The position numbers were made by a program, and so were the translations under genes. From the NCBI GenBank assembly GCA_035444405.1, contig DAOMOP010000044.1, positions 1-23,478 of the forward strand: a stretch of DNA of 23,478 nucleotides, written 5' to 3'. This document shows, in pieces, positions 1-8,058 of this stretch. The stretch is from DAOMOP01 sp035444405. Lineage in GTDB: Bacteria; Pseudomonadota; Gammaproteobacteria; Burkholderiales; Rhodocyclaceae. Each line of letters opens with the position of its first letter. Position 1 is the first letter of the stretch. A model generated the notes under the pieces. That model saw only the letters and a program-made list of their open reading frames with translations. It made no database searches and had not been told where the DNA came from.

Positions 1-16
1 GTGCAGGAGCGGGCAC

Positions 17-934
17 TCAAAAATAGCCTTCCTTCTTGCGCTGCTCCATCGACGCTTCCGAAGTCTGGTCGTCCATGCGCGTCGCACCGCGTTCGGTGAT
101 CGTCGTCGTCGCGGTCTCGAGCAGGATCTTCGCCACCGTGTCGGCGTCGGACTCGACCGGTGCCGTGCAGGTGATGTCTCCGACGGTGCGAAAGCGCACG
201 CGCACCTCCTCGACATGCTCGCCGTCGCGCGCCGGCGTGAGCTCGGTGACCGGCTGCAGCAGCCCGTTCTTGCGCACCACCGGGCGGATGTGCGCGAAGT
301 AGATGCTCGGCAGCTCGAGCTCTTCACGCTCGATGTACTGCCACACGTCGAGCTCGGTCCAGTTGCTGATCGGGAACGCGCGGATGTTCTCGCCCTTGTG
401 GCTGCGCGCGTTGTAGAGATTCCACAGCTCGGGACGCTGGTTCTTCGGGTCCCACTGGCCGAACTCGTCGCGGAAGCTCATGATGCGCTCCTTCGCGCGC
501 GCTTTCTCCTCGTCGCGACGGGCGCCGCCGATGCAGGCGTCGAAGCCGAATTCCTCGATCGCCTCGAGCAGCGTCACCGACTGGTGCTTGTTGCGCGACT
601 CGTTCGGGCTCTTCAGCACCACCGTGCCGCGCGCCATCGAGTCCTCGACCGAGCGCACGATCAGCCGCTCGCCGAGCTGGGCGGCGCGGTAGTCGCGGAA
701 CGCGACCACTTCCGGGTNNNNNNNNNNNNNNNNNNNNNNNNNNNNNNNNNNNNNGGGGAAGCGGCCCGGGCGGAAGGCCTTCTCGGCCAGGCGCAGCAGG
801 CAGATCGAATCCTTGCCGCCGGAGAACAGCAGCACCGGGTTCGCGCACTGGCCGGCGACCTCGCGCAGGATGTGGATCGCTTCGGCTTCCAGCCAGTCGA
901 GGTGGCTGAGGGTTTGCTTGGTCAGGGTCGACAT
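17..934 (-). CDS. cysD: Sulfate adenylyltransferase subunit 2 (CysD)
   Basis: This is the small catalytic subunit of ATP sulfurylase, which with the GTPase CysN makes adenosine 5'-phosphosulfate (APS) from sulfate and ATP in the cytoplasm. The PP-loop SGGKDS lies near residue 40, followed by the family blocks GGARRDEEKARAKERI, WDPKNQRPELW and SNWTELDVWQYI, and it ends in the typical KKEGYF. The length of about 305 residues is normal for the family. An N run (718-754) removes about 13 residues where the family has its conserved HxDTG-type segment; the frame is kept across it. I chose the ATG at 934, but a GTG at 940 overlaps the stop of the small upstream ORF in a GTGA arrangement and could be used instead. 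It is the last complete gene of the cysI-DUF934-cysH series; cysN is expected just beyond position 1. Identification is very secure. Confidence 0.96.
   Translation of the reverse strand: MSTLTKQTLSHLDWLEAEAIHILREVAGQCANPVLLFSGGKDSICLLRLAEKAFRPGRFPXXXXXXXXXXXXXPEVVAFRDYRAAQLGERLIVRSVEDSMARGTVVLKSPNESRNKHQSVTLLEAIEEFGFDACIGGARRDEEKARAKERIMSFRDEFGQWDPKNQRPELWNLYNARSHKGENIRAFPISNWTELDVWQYIEREELELPSIYFAHIRPVVRKNGLLQPVTELTPARDGEHVEEVRVRFRTVGDITCTAPVESDADTVAKILLETATTTITERGATRMDDQTSEASMEQRKKEGYF
718..754. other. Assembly gap (37 N) inside cysD
   Basis: These are 37 undetermined bases within cysD. The reading frame on both sides agrees, so the gap length is right modulo 3. The missing residues correspond to the segment just after the PP-loop that normally carries an HxDTG-like motif. 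Confidence 0.99.
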
Positions 935-936
935 GA

Positions 937-1056
937 TCACTTTACCGTCTTGGATGGGGTGCCGCGCAACGCCCGCAGCGCGGCCCGCAGGCCGGCATGC
1001 ACTGCGATGAGGCGCCGCCAGGTGCGGTTGCGCGTGCGGGGTTTCGTTTCGGACAT
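937..1056 (-). CDS. Small, strongly basic ORF between cysH and cysD
   Basis: This is a 39-codon ORF beginning MSETKPRTRNRTWRR and ending in RGTPSKTVK. It sits in the 150-bp space between the cysH stop and the cysD start, where no other gene fits. A good ribosome binding site, GAGGA, lies about 9 bases before its ATG. Its TGA stop overlaps the possible GTG start of cysD in a GTGA arrangement and lies 2 bases before the cysD ATG, which suggests translational coupling. The product would have about 12 Lys/Arg and one Glu, a Trp, and a possible short amphipathic helix (LIAVHAGLRAALRALRG). I do not recognise a family and assign no function. It could be a genuine small operon protein or only a translated spacer that couples cysH to cysD. 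Confidence 0.5.
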   Translation of the reverse strand: MSETKPRTRNRTWRRLIAVHAGLRAALRALRGTPSKTVK

Positions 1057-1085
1057 CGCTTCGTTTCCTCGTCGCGGCCGCCGGC

Positions 1086-1814
1086 TCAGGCCTTCTTCAC
1101 GTGCAGGCCGCACTCCTTGCTTTCGGGATCTTCCCACCACCAGCGGCCGGCGCGCACGTCCTCGCCGATCGCCACCGGGCGCGTACAGGGCGCGCAGCCG
1201 ATGCTCGGGTAGAACTTGTCGTGCAGCTTGTTGTACGGCACCTCGTGCAGGCGGATGTAGGCCCACACCTCCTTTTCGGTCCAGTCCGCGAGCGGGCTGA
1301 ACTTCTCCAGGCCGTTGCCGGCATCGTACGCGCGCACCGCAAGCGTGCCGCGCGTGGCCGCCTGCTGGGCGCGCAGGCCGGTCACCCACGCCCGCTTGCC
1401 GGCCAGCGCGCGCCGTAGCGGCTCGACCTTGCGGGCGTGGCAGCACGCCTTGCGCAGCTCGACCGACTCGTAGAAGCCGTTGATGCCGTGGTTGCGCGTG
1501 AACATCTCGACGCTTTCGTGGTTCGGGTAGTAGAGCTTGAGCTTGAGGCCGTAGTGTTCCTGCACGCGCGCCATCAGCTCGTAGGTCTCGGGCGGCAGGC
1601 GGCCGGTGTCGAGCGAGAAGATCTCGATCGGCAGGCCGGCTTCGAGGATGATGTCGGTCAGCACCATGTCCTCGGCGCCGAGGCTGTTGGCGAGCACCGC
1701 CGGACTGAAATCGCGCGCGACCTCCTCGAGCACCGCGCGCACGGCGTCGGTCTTGCTGGCGACGGCCTCGCGCAGGGTCGGGTTGGCGAGATCGGGGTTC
1801 ATGTTCGGGTGCAT
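1086..1814 (-). CDS. cysH: Assimilatory adenylylsulfate (APS) reductase, CysH family
   Basis: This enzyme reduces activated sulfate to sulfite using thioredoxin-type electrons. The predicted 242 residues carry the PP-loop-related fold, an LDTGRLPPETYEL block (residues 68-80), and all the cysteines of the iron-sulfur APS-reductase type: a Cys-Cys pair at 124-125, CxxC at 207-210 and the C-terminal catalytic ECGLH with Cys235. The CC/CxxC cluster set is absent from enterobacterial PAPS reductases, so APS is the likely substrate, and no cysC kinase step would be needed. The ATG at 1814 is preceded by GAGGAC; a second in-frame ATG lies four codons later. It starts 19 bases after the DUF934 gene ends and is followed by the small basic ORF and cysD, which supplies its substrate. 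The family assignment is secure. Confidence 0.95.
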   Translation of the reverse strand: MHPNMNPDLANPTLREAVASKTDAVRAVLEEVARDFSPAVLANSLGAEDMVLTDIILEAGLPIEIFSLDTGRLPPETYELMARVQEHYGLKLKLYYPNHESVEMFTRNHGINGFYESVELRKACCHARKVEPLRRALAGKRAWVTGLRAQQAATRGTLAVRAYDAGNGLEKFSPLADWTEKEVWAYIRLHEVPYNKLHDKFYPSIGCAPCTRPVAIGEDVRAGRWWWEDPESKECGLHVKKA

Positions 1815-1833
1815 GGCGTCCTCGACGGGCGGT

Positions 1834-2370
1834 TCAGGCGGCGCGGCGCGGCGCGCGGCGAAACAGCGGCTCGCGGTGTGTGACGCTCGCCTGATACGGT
1901 TCGGTGAAATCGGCGATGCTGGCGATCGCAGCCTCGAGCTCGGCGTCGGTATAGCGGTCCTCGCGCGGCTGCAGCGCGTCGAAGCCGCAGCGCACGAGAT
2001 AGTTGAACTGGTCGCGCAACACCTGGCCGATGGCGCGCAGCTCGCCGCTGAAGCCGTAGCGGGTGCGCAGCAGGGTGGCGGTGGAATAGCCCCGACCGTC
2101 GGCGAACTTCGGGAAATTCACCGCGATCACCGCGAGCTCGGCGACCGCGTCGGCGAGCGCCGCCGGATCGTCGCCGGCGTCGAGCCACACGCCCACCTCG
2201 CCGCTGGCGGCGCGGGCGCTCAGCGCGCCGCGCTGCGCCTGCCACACCGCGAGCGGCACGAGGACCGGACCGGCCGGCACCGCCACTTCGGCCGGAGCGT
2301 CGCCTTCGGCAACGGCGAGGATCGTGCGGTCGTCGGTGACGACCCGTCCGTTCTTGATCAGCTTAGGCAT
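1834..2370 (-). CDS. DUF934 protein of the sulfite reduction cluster
   Basis: This encodes a 178-residue DUF934 protein, a family usually found directly after cysI in proteobacteria and annotated only as a probable sulfite-reduction accessory protein. The hallmark block is present in the middle: NFPKFADGRGYS, then RTRYGFSGELRAIGQVL and DQFNYLVRCGFDAL. No signal peptide, membrane segment or metal-binding cysteine cluster is visible, so it is expected in the cytoplasm. Its ATG overlaps the end of cysI by eight bases (ATGCCTAA), so the two are translationally coupled. By context it may help electron delivery to, or assembly of, the siroheme sulfite reductase; this is inference, as no biochemical role is evident from sequence. 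The family call is secure, the function is not. Confidence 0.9.
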   Translation of the reverse strand: MPKLIKNGRVVTDDRTILAVAEGDAPAEVAVPAGPVLVPLAVWQAQRGALSARAASGEVGVWLDAGDDPAALADAVAELAVIAVNFPKFADGRGYSTATLLRTRYGFSGELRAIGQVLRDQFNYLVRCGFDALQPREDRYTDAELEAAIASIADFTEPYQASVTHREPLFRRAPRRAA

Positions 2371-4051
2371 TGGCCACCTTCCTTTGCACCGCGTAATGGT
2401 CGCTTCCGTAGACTCGCGCCTTGAACGGCTCGATGCCGATCCGCTGAACGGTGTCGACGAAGCGCTCGTCGGGGTGCCGATAATCGATGTAGGTCGTGAT
2501 GAGCTTCTCGACGACGTCGGCCATGTCGGCGCGCGCGAACGACGGACCGATCACCTTGCCGAGCGCGGTGTCGTTGCCCTGCCGGCCGCCGATCGTCACC
2601 TGATACCACTCCTCGCCGTTCTTATCGACGCCGAGGATGCCGATGTTGCCGACGTGGTGATGGCCGCAGGCGTTCATGCAGCCGGAGATGTTGATCTCGA
2701 TGTCGCCGATGTCGTGCAGGTAGTCGAGGTCGTCGAAGCGCTCCTGGATCGCCTGCGCGACCGGGATCGACTTGGCGTTGGCGAGATTGCAGAAATCGCC
2801 GCCCGGGCACGAGATGATGTCGGTGAGCAGGCCGATGTTCGGCGTCGCCAGCCCCGCCTCGCGGGCGAGCTGCCACAGCGCGAAGAGGTCGCTCTGCCGG
2901 ACGTCGGCGAGCGCCACGTTCTGCTCGTGCGTCATGCGCACTTCGCCGAAGCTGAAGGTGTCGGCCCAGTCGGCGACGAGGTCCATCTGCTCGGCGGTGA
3001 TGTCGCCTGGGGCGATGCCGGTCTTCTTCAGCGACAGCAGCACGCTGGCATAGCCGGGCACCTTGTGTGCGCGCACGTTGCGCTTCGCCCACGCGGCGAA
3101 GGCCTTGTTCTCGGCGAGCGCGTGGCGGTAGCCGAGGTCGTCGCCGGCGAGCGTCTCGTAGTCGGGATCGACGAAGTGCGCGGCCACGCGCGCGACCTCC
3201 TCCTCGGTCAGGGTATTCGGACCGTCCTTCGCGAACGCCCATTCCTCTTCGACCTGGCGGCGGAACTCCGCGACGCCGAGCGATTTGACGAGGATCTTGA
3301 TGCGCGCCTTCCAGATGTTGTCGCGGCGACCGTAGCGGTTATACACGCGCAGGATCGCCTCGCAGTAGGTGATCAGATGCTGCCACGGCACGAAGCTCGC
3401 GATCTCCTCGCCGAGGATCGGCGTGCGGCCGAGACCGCCGCCGACCAGCACGCGAAAGCCGATGTTGCCGTCGGCGCCGCGCCTGAAGTCCAGCCCGATG
3501 TCGTAGATGCGCAGCACCACGCGGTCCTCGCGCGCGCCGTTCACCGCGATCTTGAACTTGCGCGGCAGGTAGGCGAACTCCGGATTGTAGGTCGCCCACT
3601 GGCGCAGGAGCTCGGCCCACGGGCGCGGATCGACGATCTCGTCGGCGCTCACGCCGGCGAACGGGTCGGCGGTGATGTTGCGGATGTCGTTGCCCGAGGT
3701 CTGGTTCGAATGCATCTGCACGCTCGCGAGCTCGGCGAGCATCTCGGGCACGTCCTCGAGCCTGGGCCAGTTGAACTGCACGTTGGTGCGCGTGGTGAAG
3801 TGCGCGTACCCTTTGTCGTAGGTGCGTGCGAGATGCGCGAGCTTGCGCAGCTGGCGGCTGCTCAGGTGCCCGTAAGGCACCGAGATGCGGTACATCGGTG
3901 CGTGGCGCTGGATGTACAGGCCGTTCTGCAGGCGCAGCGGGCGGAATTCGTCCTCCGACAGTTCCCCGGCCAGAAAACGCCGCGTCTGGTCGCGGAACTG
4001 CGCGACGCGTTCGTCGAGAAGCTGCTGGTCGTACTGGTCGTATTGATACAT
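2363..4051 (-). CDS. cysI: Sulfite reductase hemoprotein (siroheme, 4Fe-4S)
   Basis: This is the sulfite reductase catalytic subunit, reducing sulfite to sulfide with six electrons. The 562-residue protein has the usual nitrite/sulfite reductase repeats. Substrate and siroheme-binding segments are visible (FTTRTNVQFNWP near 85-96, and HSNQTSGNDIRNIT near 114-127). The 4Fe-4S/siroheme ligands are Cys415 and Cys421 (CX5C) and Cys458 and Cys462 (CX3C). The reading frame is open further upstream to 4243, but the start at 4051 gives the normal N terminus MYQYDQYD and has GGAGA seven bases ahead. No cysJ-type flavoprotein gene is present in the window, so the electron donor is not visible. It is the first gene of the series, driven from the intergenic region shared with cysB. 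Confidence 0.94.
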   Translation of the reverse strand: MYQYDQYDQQLLDERVAQFRDQTRRFLAGELSEDEFRPLRLQNGLYIQRHAPMYRISVPYGHLSSRQLRKLAHLARTYDKGYAHFTTRTNVQFNWPRLEDVPEMLAELASVQMHSNQTSGNDIRNITADPFAGVSADEIVDPRPWAELLRQWATYNPEFAYLPRKFKIAVNGAREDRVVLRIYDIGLDFRRGADGNIGFRVLVGGGLGRTPILGEEIASFVPWQHLITYCEAILRVYNRYGRRDNIWKARIKILVKSLGVAEFRRQVEEEWAFAKDGPNTLTEEEVARVAAHFVDPDYETLAGDDLGYRHALAENKAFAAWAKRNVRAHKVPGYASVLLSLKKTGIAPGDITAEQMDLVADWADTFSFGEVRMTHEQNVALADVRQSDLFALWQLAREAGLATPNIGLLTDIISCPGGDFCNLANAKSIPVAQAIQERFDDLDYLHDIGDIEINISGCMNACGHHHVGNIGILGVDKNGEEWYQVTIGGRQGNDTALGKVIGPSFARADMADVVEKLITTYIDYRHPDERFVDTVQRIGIEPFKARVYGSDHYAVQRKVANA

Positions 4052-4106
4052 CCTGGTCTCCGTTGGCAGGCGATCGATCGAGTCGGCCTTGTTGCATCGC
4101 ATCGTA

Positions 4107-4168
4107 ATGGCTCGGTATAGTCTCCGGAAGGGTTTTTCGGTTAGACTCAAATAACGAACCGTTATAAC
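4107..4168. promoter_or_regulatory. Divergent cysI/cysB control region with LysR-type operator
   Basis: The 194-bp gap between the divergent cysI and cysB contains a perfect inverted repeat, ATAACG-AAC-CGTTAT (4151-4165), which also satisfies the T-N11-A pattern of LysR-family sites (T4152, A4164). On the minus strand, TATACC (4119 to 4114) is a candidate -10 for cysI with no good -35, as expected for an activator-dependent promoter; the repeat is then centred about 50 bases upstream of transcription start. On the plus strand, TATAAC (4163-4168) is a candidate -10 for cysB and overlaps the right half of the repeat. This geometry would let CysB activate cysI and limit its own expression. The repeat is seen directly; the promoter calls and CysB as the binding protein are inference. 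Confidence 0.55.
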
Positions 4169-4245
4169 GACGATGAGGCGCGATCGCCGGCGGGTGATGC
4201 GCCCTCGCCGATCGCTCCACATCCATTGCCCCCGCGTCCGCACCG

Positions 4246-5187
4246 ATGAATCTGCAGCAGCTGCGCTACGTCTATGAAGTCGCCCGCCGCGGCCTCAACG
4301 TCTCGGAGGCCGCCGACGCGCTGTTCACGTCGCAGCCGGGCGTGTCGAAGCAGATCCGCCAGCTCGAGGCCGAGCTCGGGGTCGAGGTGTTCGCGCGCCA
4401 CGGCAAGCGCCTCGTCGACATCACCGAGCCGGGCCGCCAGGTGCTCGCGATCGCCGAGCGCATGCTGCGCGACATGGACAACCTCAAGCAGGTCGGCGAC
4501 GAGTTCAGCAACGAGTCGGTCGGCGCGCTGTCGGTGGCGACCACGCACACGCAGGCGCGCTACGCGCTGCCGCGCGTGATCCGCGACTTCCTGCAGCGCT
4601 ACCCGAAAGTCAAGCTGTCGCTGCACCAGGGCAACCCGCGCCAGGTGTGCGAGATGGTGCTCAGTGGCGAGGCCGATCTCGCGATCGCGACCGAGGCGAT
4701 CGCCGAGTACGACGAGCTCGTGATGCTGCCGTGCTACCAGTGGAACCGCTGCGTGGTCGCCACCCCGCGCCATCCGATCCTGAACGAGAAGCCGCTCACG
4801 CTCGAGGCGATCGCGCGCTACCCGCTGATCACCTACGACGACGCCTTCACCGGGCGCAGTCTCATCAACAAGGCCTTTCTCGGCCGCGGGCTCAAGCCCA
4901 ACGTCGTGCTCACGGCGATCGACTCGGACGTGATCAAGACCTACGTCGCGATGGATCTCGGGATCGGCATCCTCGCGCGCATGGCCTACGATGCCGCCGA
5001 GGACCGGCGGCTGGGGATGATCGACGCGGCCCACCTGTTCGAGTCTTCGACGACGCGCATCGGGCTGCGGCGCAACGCGTGGCTGCGCGGCTACATCTAC
5101 AGCTTCATCGAGCTGTTCGCGCCGCACCTGACGCGTCGCATGGTCGATGCGGCGCTCGCCGGCGGCGGCGCCGACTACCAGCTGTGA
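4246..5187 (+). CDS. cysB: CysB/Cbl-type LysR transcriptional regulator
   Basis: This is a LysR-family regulator of sulfur assimilation with 313 residues. The N-terminal helix-turn-helix spans about residues 18-40 (NVSEAADALFTSQPGVSKQI). The effector domain keeps the CysB-specific TTHTQARYALP block, with Thr100, Thr102 and Gln103 at the same positions as in Escherichia coli CysB, where they bind sulfate or N-acetylserine-type inducers. It is transcribed away from cysI, so it likely controls the adjacent cys genes. No strong ribosome binding site precedes the ATG. Cbl, a close paralogue that responds to sulfonate/sulfate status, cannot be separated from CysB by these motifs alone, but the divergent position next to cysI favours CysB. 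Confidence 0.93.
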   Translation: MNLQQLRYVYEVARRGLNVSEAADALFTSQPGVSKQIRQLEAELGVEVFARHGKRLVDITEPGRQVLAIAERMLRDMDNLKQVGDEFSNESVGALSVATTHTQARYALPRVIRDFLQRYPKVKLSLHQGNPRQVCEMVLSGEADLAIATEAIAEYDELVMLPCYQWNRCVVATPRHPILNEKPLTLEAIARYPLITYDDAFTGRSLINKAFLGRGLKPNVVLTAIDSDVIKTYVAMDLGIGILARMAYDAAEDRRLGMIDAAHLFESSTTRIGLRRNAWLRGYIYSFIELFAPHLTRRMVDAALAGGGADYQL

Positions 5188-5224
5188 GCCGGCCGGCCGT
5201 CACGCGGGCCGCGGCAGCCCTTCG

Positions 5225-6145
5225 TCACTGGAAAGGATGGTCGTTGGGTGCGGCGAACAGCGCCTTCATCGTGTCCGACAGCGGGTAGTTCAGGTTCAGG
5301 CCGCTGCCGGGCAGCGGGCTCATGAACCACTTGCGGTAGATGCGCTCGGCCTCGCCCGAGGTCATCAGCTGCGCGAGTGTCGCATCGACCAGGCGCTTGA
5401 ATGCGACGTCACCGCGCTTCATCATGCACGCGTAGGCCTCGAACGACTGCGGCGTGCCGGTCACGATCCACTCGCGCGGATCGTCCGCATTGGCCATCTC
5501 GCCGTACAGCAGCGCATCGTCCATCATGAACGCGTCGGCTTCGCCGCGTGCGAGCGTGGCAAAGCTCTCGCCATGGTCGCGCGCGGTGACGAGCTCGATG
5601 CCGGCCTGCTGGGTCTCGTTCATGCGCTGCAGCAGACGCTCGGAGGTCGTGCCTGCGGTGGTCACGACGCGTCGCCCGTGCAGGTCGTGGAAGTCGTGGA
5701 TGCCCGAATCGTGCCGCGTCAGCATGCGCGTGCCGACGATGAAGATCGTGTTCGAAAACGCAACCTGGCGCGCGCGCTGCGAGTTGTGCGTGGTCGAGCC
5801 GCATTCCAGGTCGATCTCGCCGTTGCGGACCTTTTCGATGCGGTCTTCCGACGTCACCGGCACCAGGTGCAGCATCAGCGGCTCGCCGAGGTGCCGGCGC
5901 ACGGCCGCGACGATCGCGAGCGCGAGCTCGTGCGAATAGCCGACCACCTGTCCGCTGTCGTCGTAATACGAGAACGGTACCGACGACTCGCGGTGGCCGA
6001 GGTTGATATAGCCGCGCTCGCGGATGCGCTCGAGCGTGTCGGCGGCGGACGGCTGGGCCTGGAGCGGCGCCACGCCCCAGAACGACAGCAGCGCGCACAG
6101 CAGCGCGGCGCGGCGCCGACGGGCGGGACTGGTCGCGTGGATCAT
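5225..6145 (-). CDS. Periplasmic amino-acid binding protein, glutamate/aspartate (GltI) type
   Basis: This is a family 3 solute-binding protein of 306 residues. An N-terminal signal peptide (basic ARRRR, hydrophobic core, likely cleavage after Ala30) indicates export to the periplasm. Family motifs are ERIRERGYINLGHRESSVPFSYYD, the ligand-site block ECGSTTHNSQRARQVAFS near residues 114-131, and the C-terminal AERIYRKWFMSP, as in glutamate/aspartate binding proteins. No amino-acid ABC permease or ATPase gene is adjacent: it is convergent with cysB (37 bp apart) and lies 100 bp downstream of an unrelated ABC exporter. It may serve a transporter encoded elsewhere or act in sensing. The ribosome binding site is weak. 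The family is clear; the ligand is inferred from motif similarity. Confidence 0.85.
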   Translation of the reverse strand: MIHATSPARRRRAALLCALLSFWGVAPLQAQPSAADTLERIRERGYINLGHRESSVPFSYYDDSGQVVGYSHELALAIVAAVRRHLGEPLMLHLVPVTSEDRIEKVRNGEIDLECGSTTHNSQRARQVAFSNTIFIVGTRMLTRHDSGIHDFHDLHGRRVVTTAGTTSERLLQRMNETQQAGIELVTARDHGESFATLARGEADAFMMDDALLYGEMANADDPREWIVTGTPQSFEAYACMMKRGDVAFKRLVDATLAQLMTSGEAERIYRKWFMSPLPGSGLNLNYPLSDTMKALFAAPNDHPFQ

Positions 6146-6245
6146 CGAAGCGGTGCCCCGTCGTCATGGTGGCGAAAGACGCGACGCGCGGCCTGGTGGG
6201 CCCCGTCGTCGTGTGGCGCAGCGATTCTAACAGCAGCGCGCCGCA

Positions 6246-8048
6246 TCAGACCTGCTCGGCCTCCTGTTGTTGCAGCGCCCACATGCGCGCATAGTCGCCG
6301 TCGTGCGCGAGCAGCACGGCATGGCGGCCGCGTTCGACGATGCGCCCCTGGTCGAGCACGATGATCTCGTCGGCGTTCATCACCGTCGACAGGCGGTGCG
6401 CGATGACCAGCGCGGTGCGGCCCTCGGCGGCCTGCTCGAGCTGGGCCTGGATGGCCTTCTCGGTCTTCGAATCGAGCGCCGACGTGGCTTCGTCGAAGAT
6501 CAGGATGGCCGGGTTCTTGAGCAGCGCGCGTGCGATCGCCACACGCTGCTTCTCGCCGCCGGAGAGCTTCAGGCCGCGCTCGCCGACGCGCGTCTCGAAG
6601 CCGTCGGGCAGGCGCGCGATGAAGTCGGTGAGCTGGGCCGCGCGTGCGGCCGCCTCGACCTCTTCGTGGCTCGCGTCCGGGCGGCCGTACTGGATGTTGT
6701 AGTACAGCGTGTCGTTGAACAGCACGGTGTCCTGCGGCACGATGCCGATCGCGCGGCGCAGGCTGTGCTGCGTGAGTGCGCGCACGTCGTAGCCGTTCAC
6801 GCGGATCGCACCGCTTTGCACGTCGTAGAAGCGGTACAGCAGCCGCGCCAGCGTCGATTTGCCCGAGCCCGAGTGGCCGACGATCGCGACGGTGCGCCCG
6901 GCCGCGATCTCGAAATCGACGTCGATCAGGATCGGGCGCTTCGCGTCGTAGGCGAAGCCGACGTGCTCGAAGCGCACCGACGCCGCACCGGGCGGCAGTT
7001 CGAGCGCGTCGGGCGCGTCGGCGATCTCCTTGTGCTCGTGCATCAGCCCGAACATGCGCTCGATGTCGGTGAGCGCCTGGCGCAGCTCGCGGTAGATCAC
7101 GCCGAGGAAGTTGAGCGGGATGTAGAGCTGGATCAGGAAGGCGTTGACCAGCACGATGTCGCCGATCGTCATCGCGCCGCTCGCCACGCGCACGGCCGCC
7201 TGCCACATCATCGCGGTGACGCCGACCGCGATGATCGCCGCCTGGCCGATGTTGAGCCCCGACAGCGAGAACTGGTTCTTCAGCTGCGCGCGCGTCCACT
7301 GCTGGATCTGCTCGTCGTAGCGGCGCGCCTCGTACTCCTCGTTGTTGAAGTACTTGACCGTCTCGAAGTTGAGCAGGCTGTCGATCGCGCGCGCATTGGC
7401 GGCCGAATCGAGCTCGTTGGCGCGGCGGCGCAGCGCGGTGCGCCAGTTCGTGACCTGCACCGTGAACACGATGTAGGCGGCCAGCGTCGTGAGCGTGATG
7501 ATCGCGAAGATGGCGTCGTAGTTGACCAGCAGGATGCCGATCACGAGACCGATCTCGACCAGCGTCGGCAGGATCGAATACAGCGTGTAGCTGATCAGCG
7601 AGTTGATCGAGCGCGTGCCGCGCTCGATGTCGCGCGTGAGCCCGCCGGTCTGCCGCTCGAGATGAAAGCGCAGGCTGAGCGCATGCAGGTGGCGGAACAC
7701 CTGCAGCGACAGCTCGCGCACCGCCTGCTGCGTGACGCGCGCGAAGATCACCTCGCGCAGCTCGGTGAGCAGCGAGGTCGAGAAGCGCAGCACGCCGTAG
7801 GCGAGTAGCAGCGCCGCCGGCACGACGATGAAGGTCTGCTCGGGGGCGATCGACAGCGCATCGATCAGCTGCTTGAAGATGATCGGCACCGTCACGTTCG
7901 CGCCCTTGGCGCCGATCAGACAGGCGAGCGCGAACAGCACCCGGCCCTTGTAGGCCCAGATGTACGGGATCAGGCTGCGCAGCGTCTGCCAGTCGCGGCG
8001 TTCGGCCGGCTCGGGGCCGGGCAGGGCAGTGGCGGGGGCACGTCTCAT
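6246..8048 (-). CDS. ATM1/HMT1-type ABC half-transporter (permease-ATPase fusion)
   Basis: This encodes a 600-residue inner-membrane ABC exporter half-unit expected to work as a homodimer. The N-terminal transmembrane domain has about six helices (residues 25-330). The ATPase domain carries Walker A GHSGSGKST (391-399), Q-loop Gln439, signature LSGGE (495-499), Walker B ILIFDE (515-520) and H-loop His551. The segments RFHLERQTGGLTRDIERGTR and LLNFETVKYFNNE are typical of the ATM1 group, whose members export glutathione-linked sulfur or metal conjugates. The frame is open further upstream, but the ATG at 8048 gives the normal N terminus. It begins 10 bases after the diguanylate cyclase gene stops, so the two are probably co-transcribed. 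No clear ribosome binding site is visible, which fits coupling. The subfamily is likely; the substrate is inferred. Confidence 0.88.
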   Translation of the reverse strand: MRRAPATALPGPEPAERRDWQTLRSLIPYIWAYKGRVLFALACLIGAKGANVTVPIIFKQLIDALSIAPEQTFIVVPAALLLAYGVLRFSTSLLTELREVIFARVTQQAVRELSLQVFRHLHALSLRFHLERQTGGLTRDIERGTRSINSLISYTLYSILPTLVEIGLVIGILLVNYDAIFAIITLTTLAAYIVFTVQVTNWRTALRRRANELDSAANARAIDSLLNFETVKYFNNEEYEARRYDEQIQQWTRAQLKNQFSLSGLNIGQAAIIAVGVTAMMWQAAVRVASGAMTIGDIVLVNAFLIQLYIPLNFLGVIYRELRQALTDIERMFGLMHEHKEIADAPDALELPPGAASVRFEHVGFAYDAKRPILIDVDFEIAAGRTVAIVGHSGSGKSTLARLLYRFYDVQSGAIRVNGYDVRALTQHSLRRAIGIVPQDTVLFNDTLYYNIQYGRPDASHEEVEAAARAAQLTDFIARLPDGFETRVGERGLKLSGGEKQRVAIARALLKNPAILIFDEATSALDSKTEKAIQAQLEQAAEGRTALVIAHRLSTVMNADEIIVLDQGRIVERGRHAVLLAHDGDYARMWALQQQEAEQV

Positions 8049-8058
8049 GCAGCGGATT

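Noticed and set aside
1..16. Possible start of cysN just after cysD
   Set aside because: A GTG lies next to the cysD stop and cysN is expected there, but 16 bases give no coding evidence.
2324..4120. A 598-codon open frame on the plus strand opposite cysI
   Set aside because: It is low-complexity, Val/Ala/Arg-rich antisense shadow; the minus strand encodes an unmistakable sulfite reductase with all four cluster cysteines.
5188..5224. Bidirectional terminator between the convergent cysB and binding-protein genes
   Set aside because: Only short GC-rich self-complementary pieces are present, with no T-run on either strand; not enough to call.
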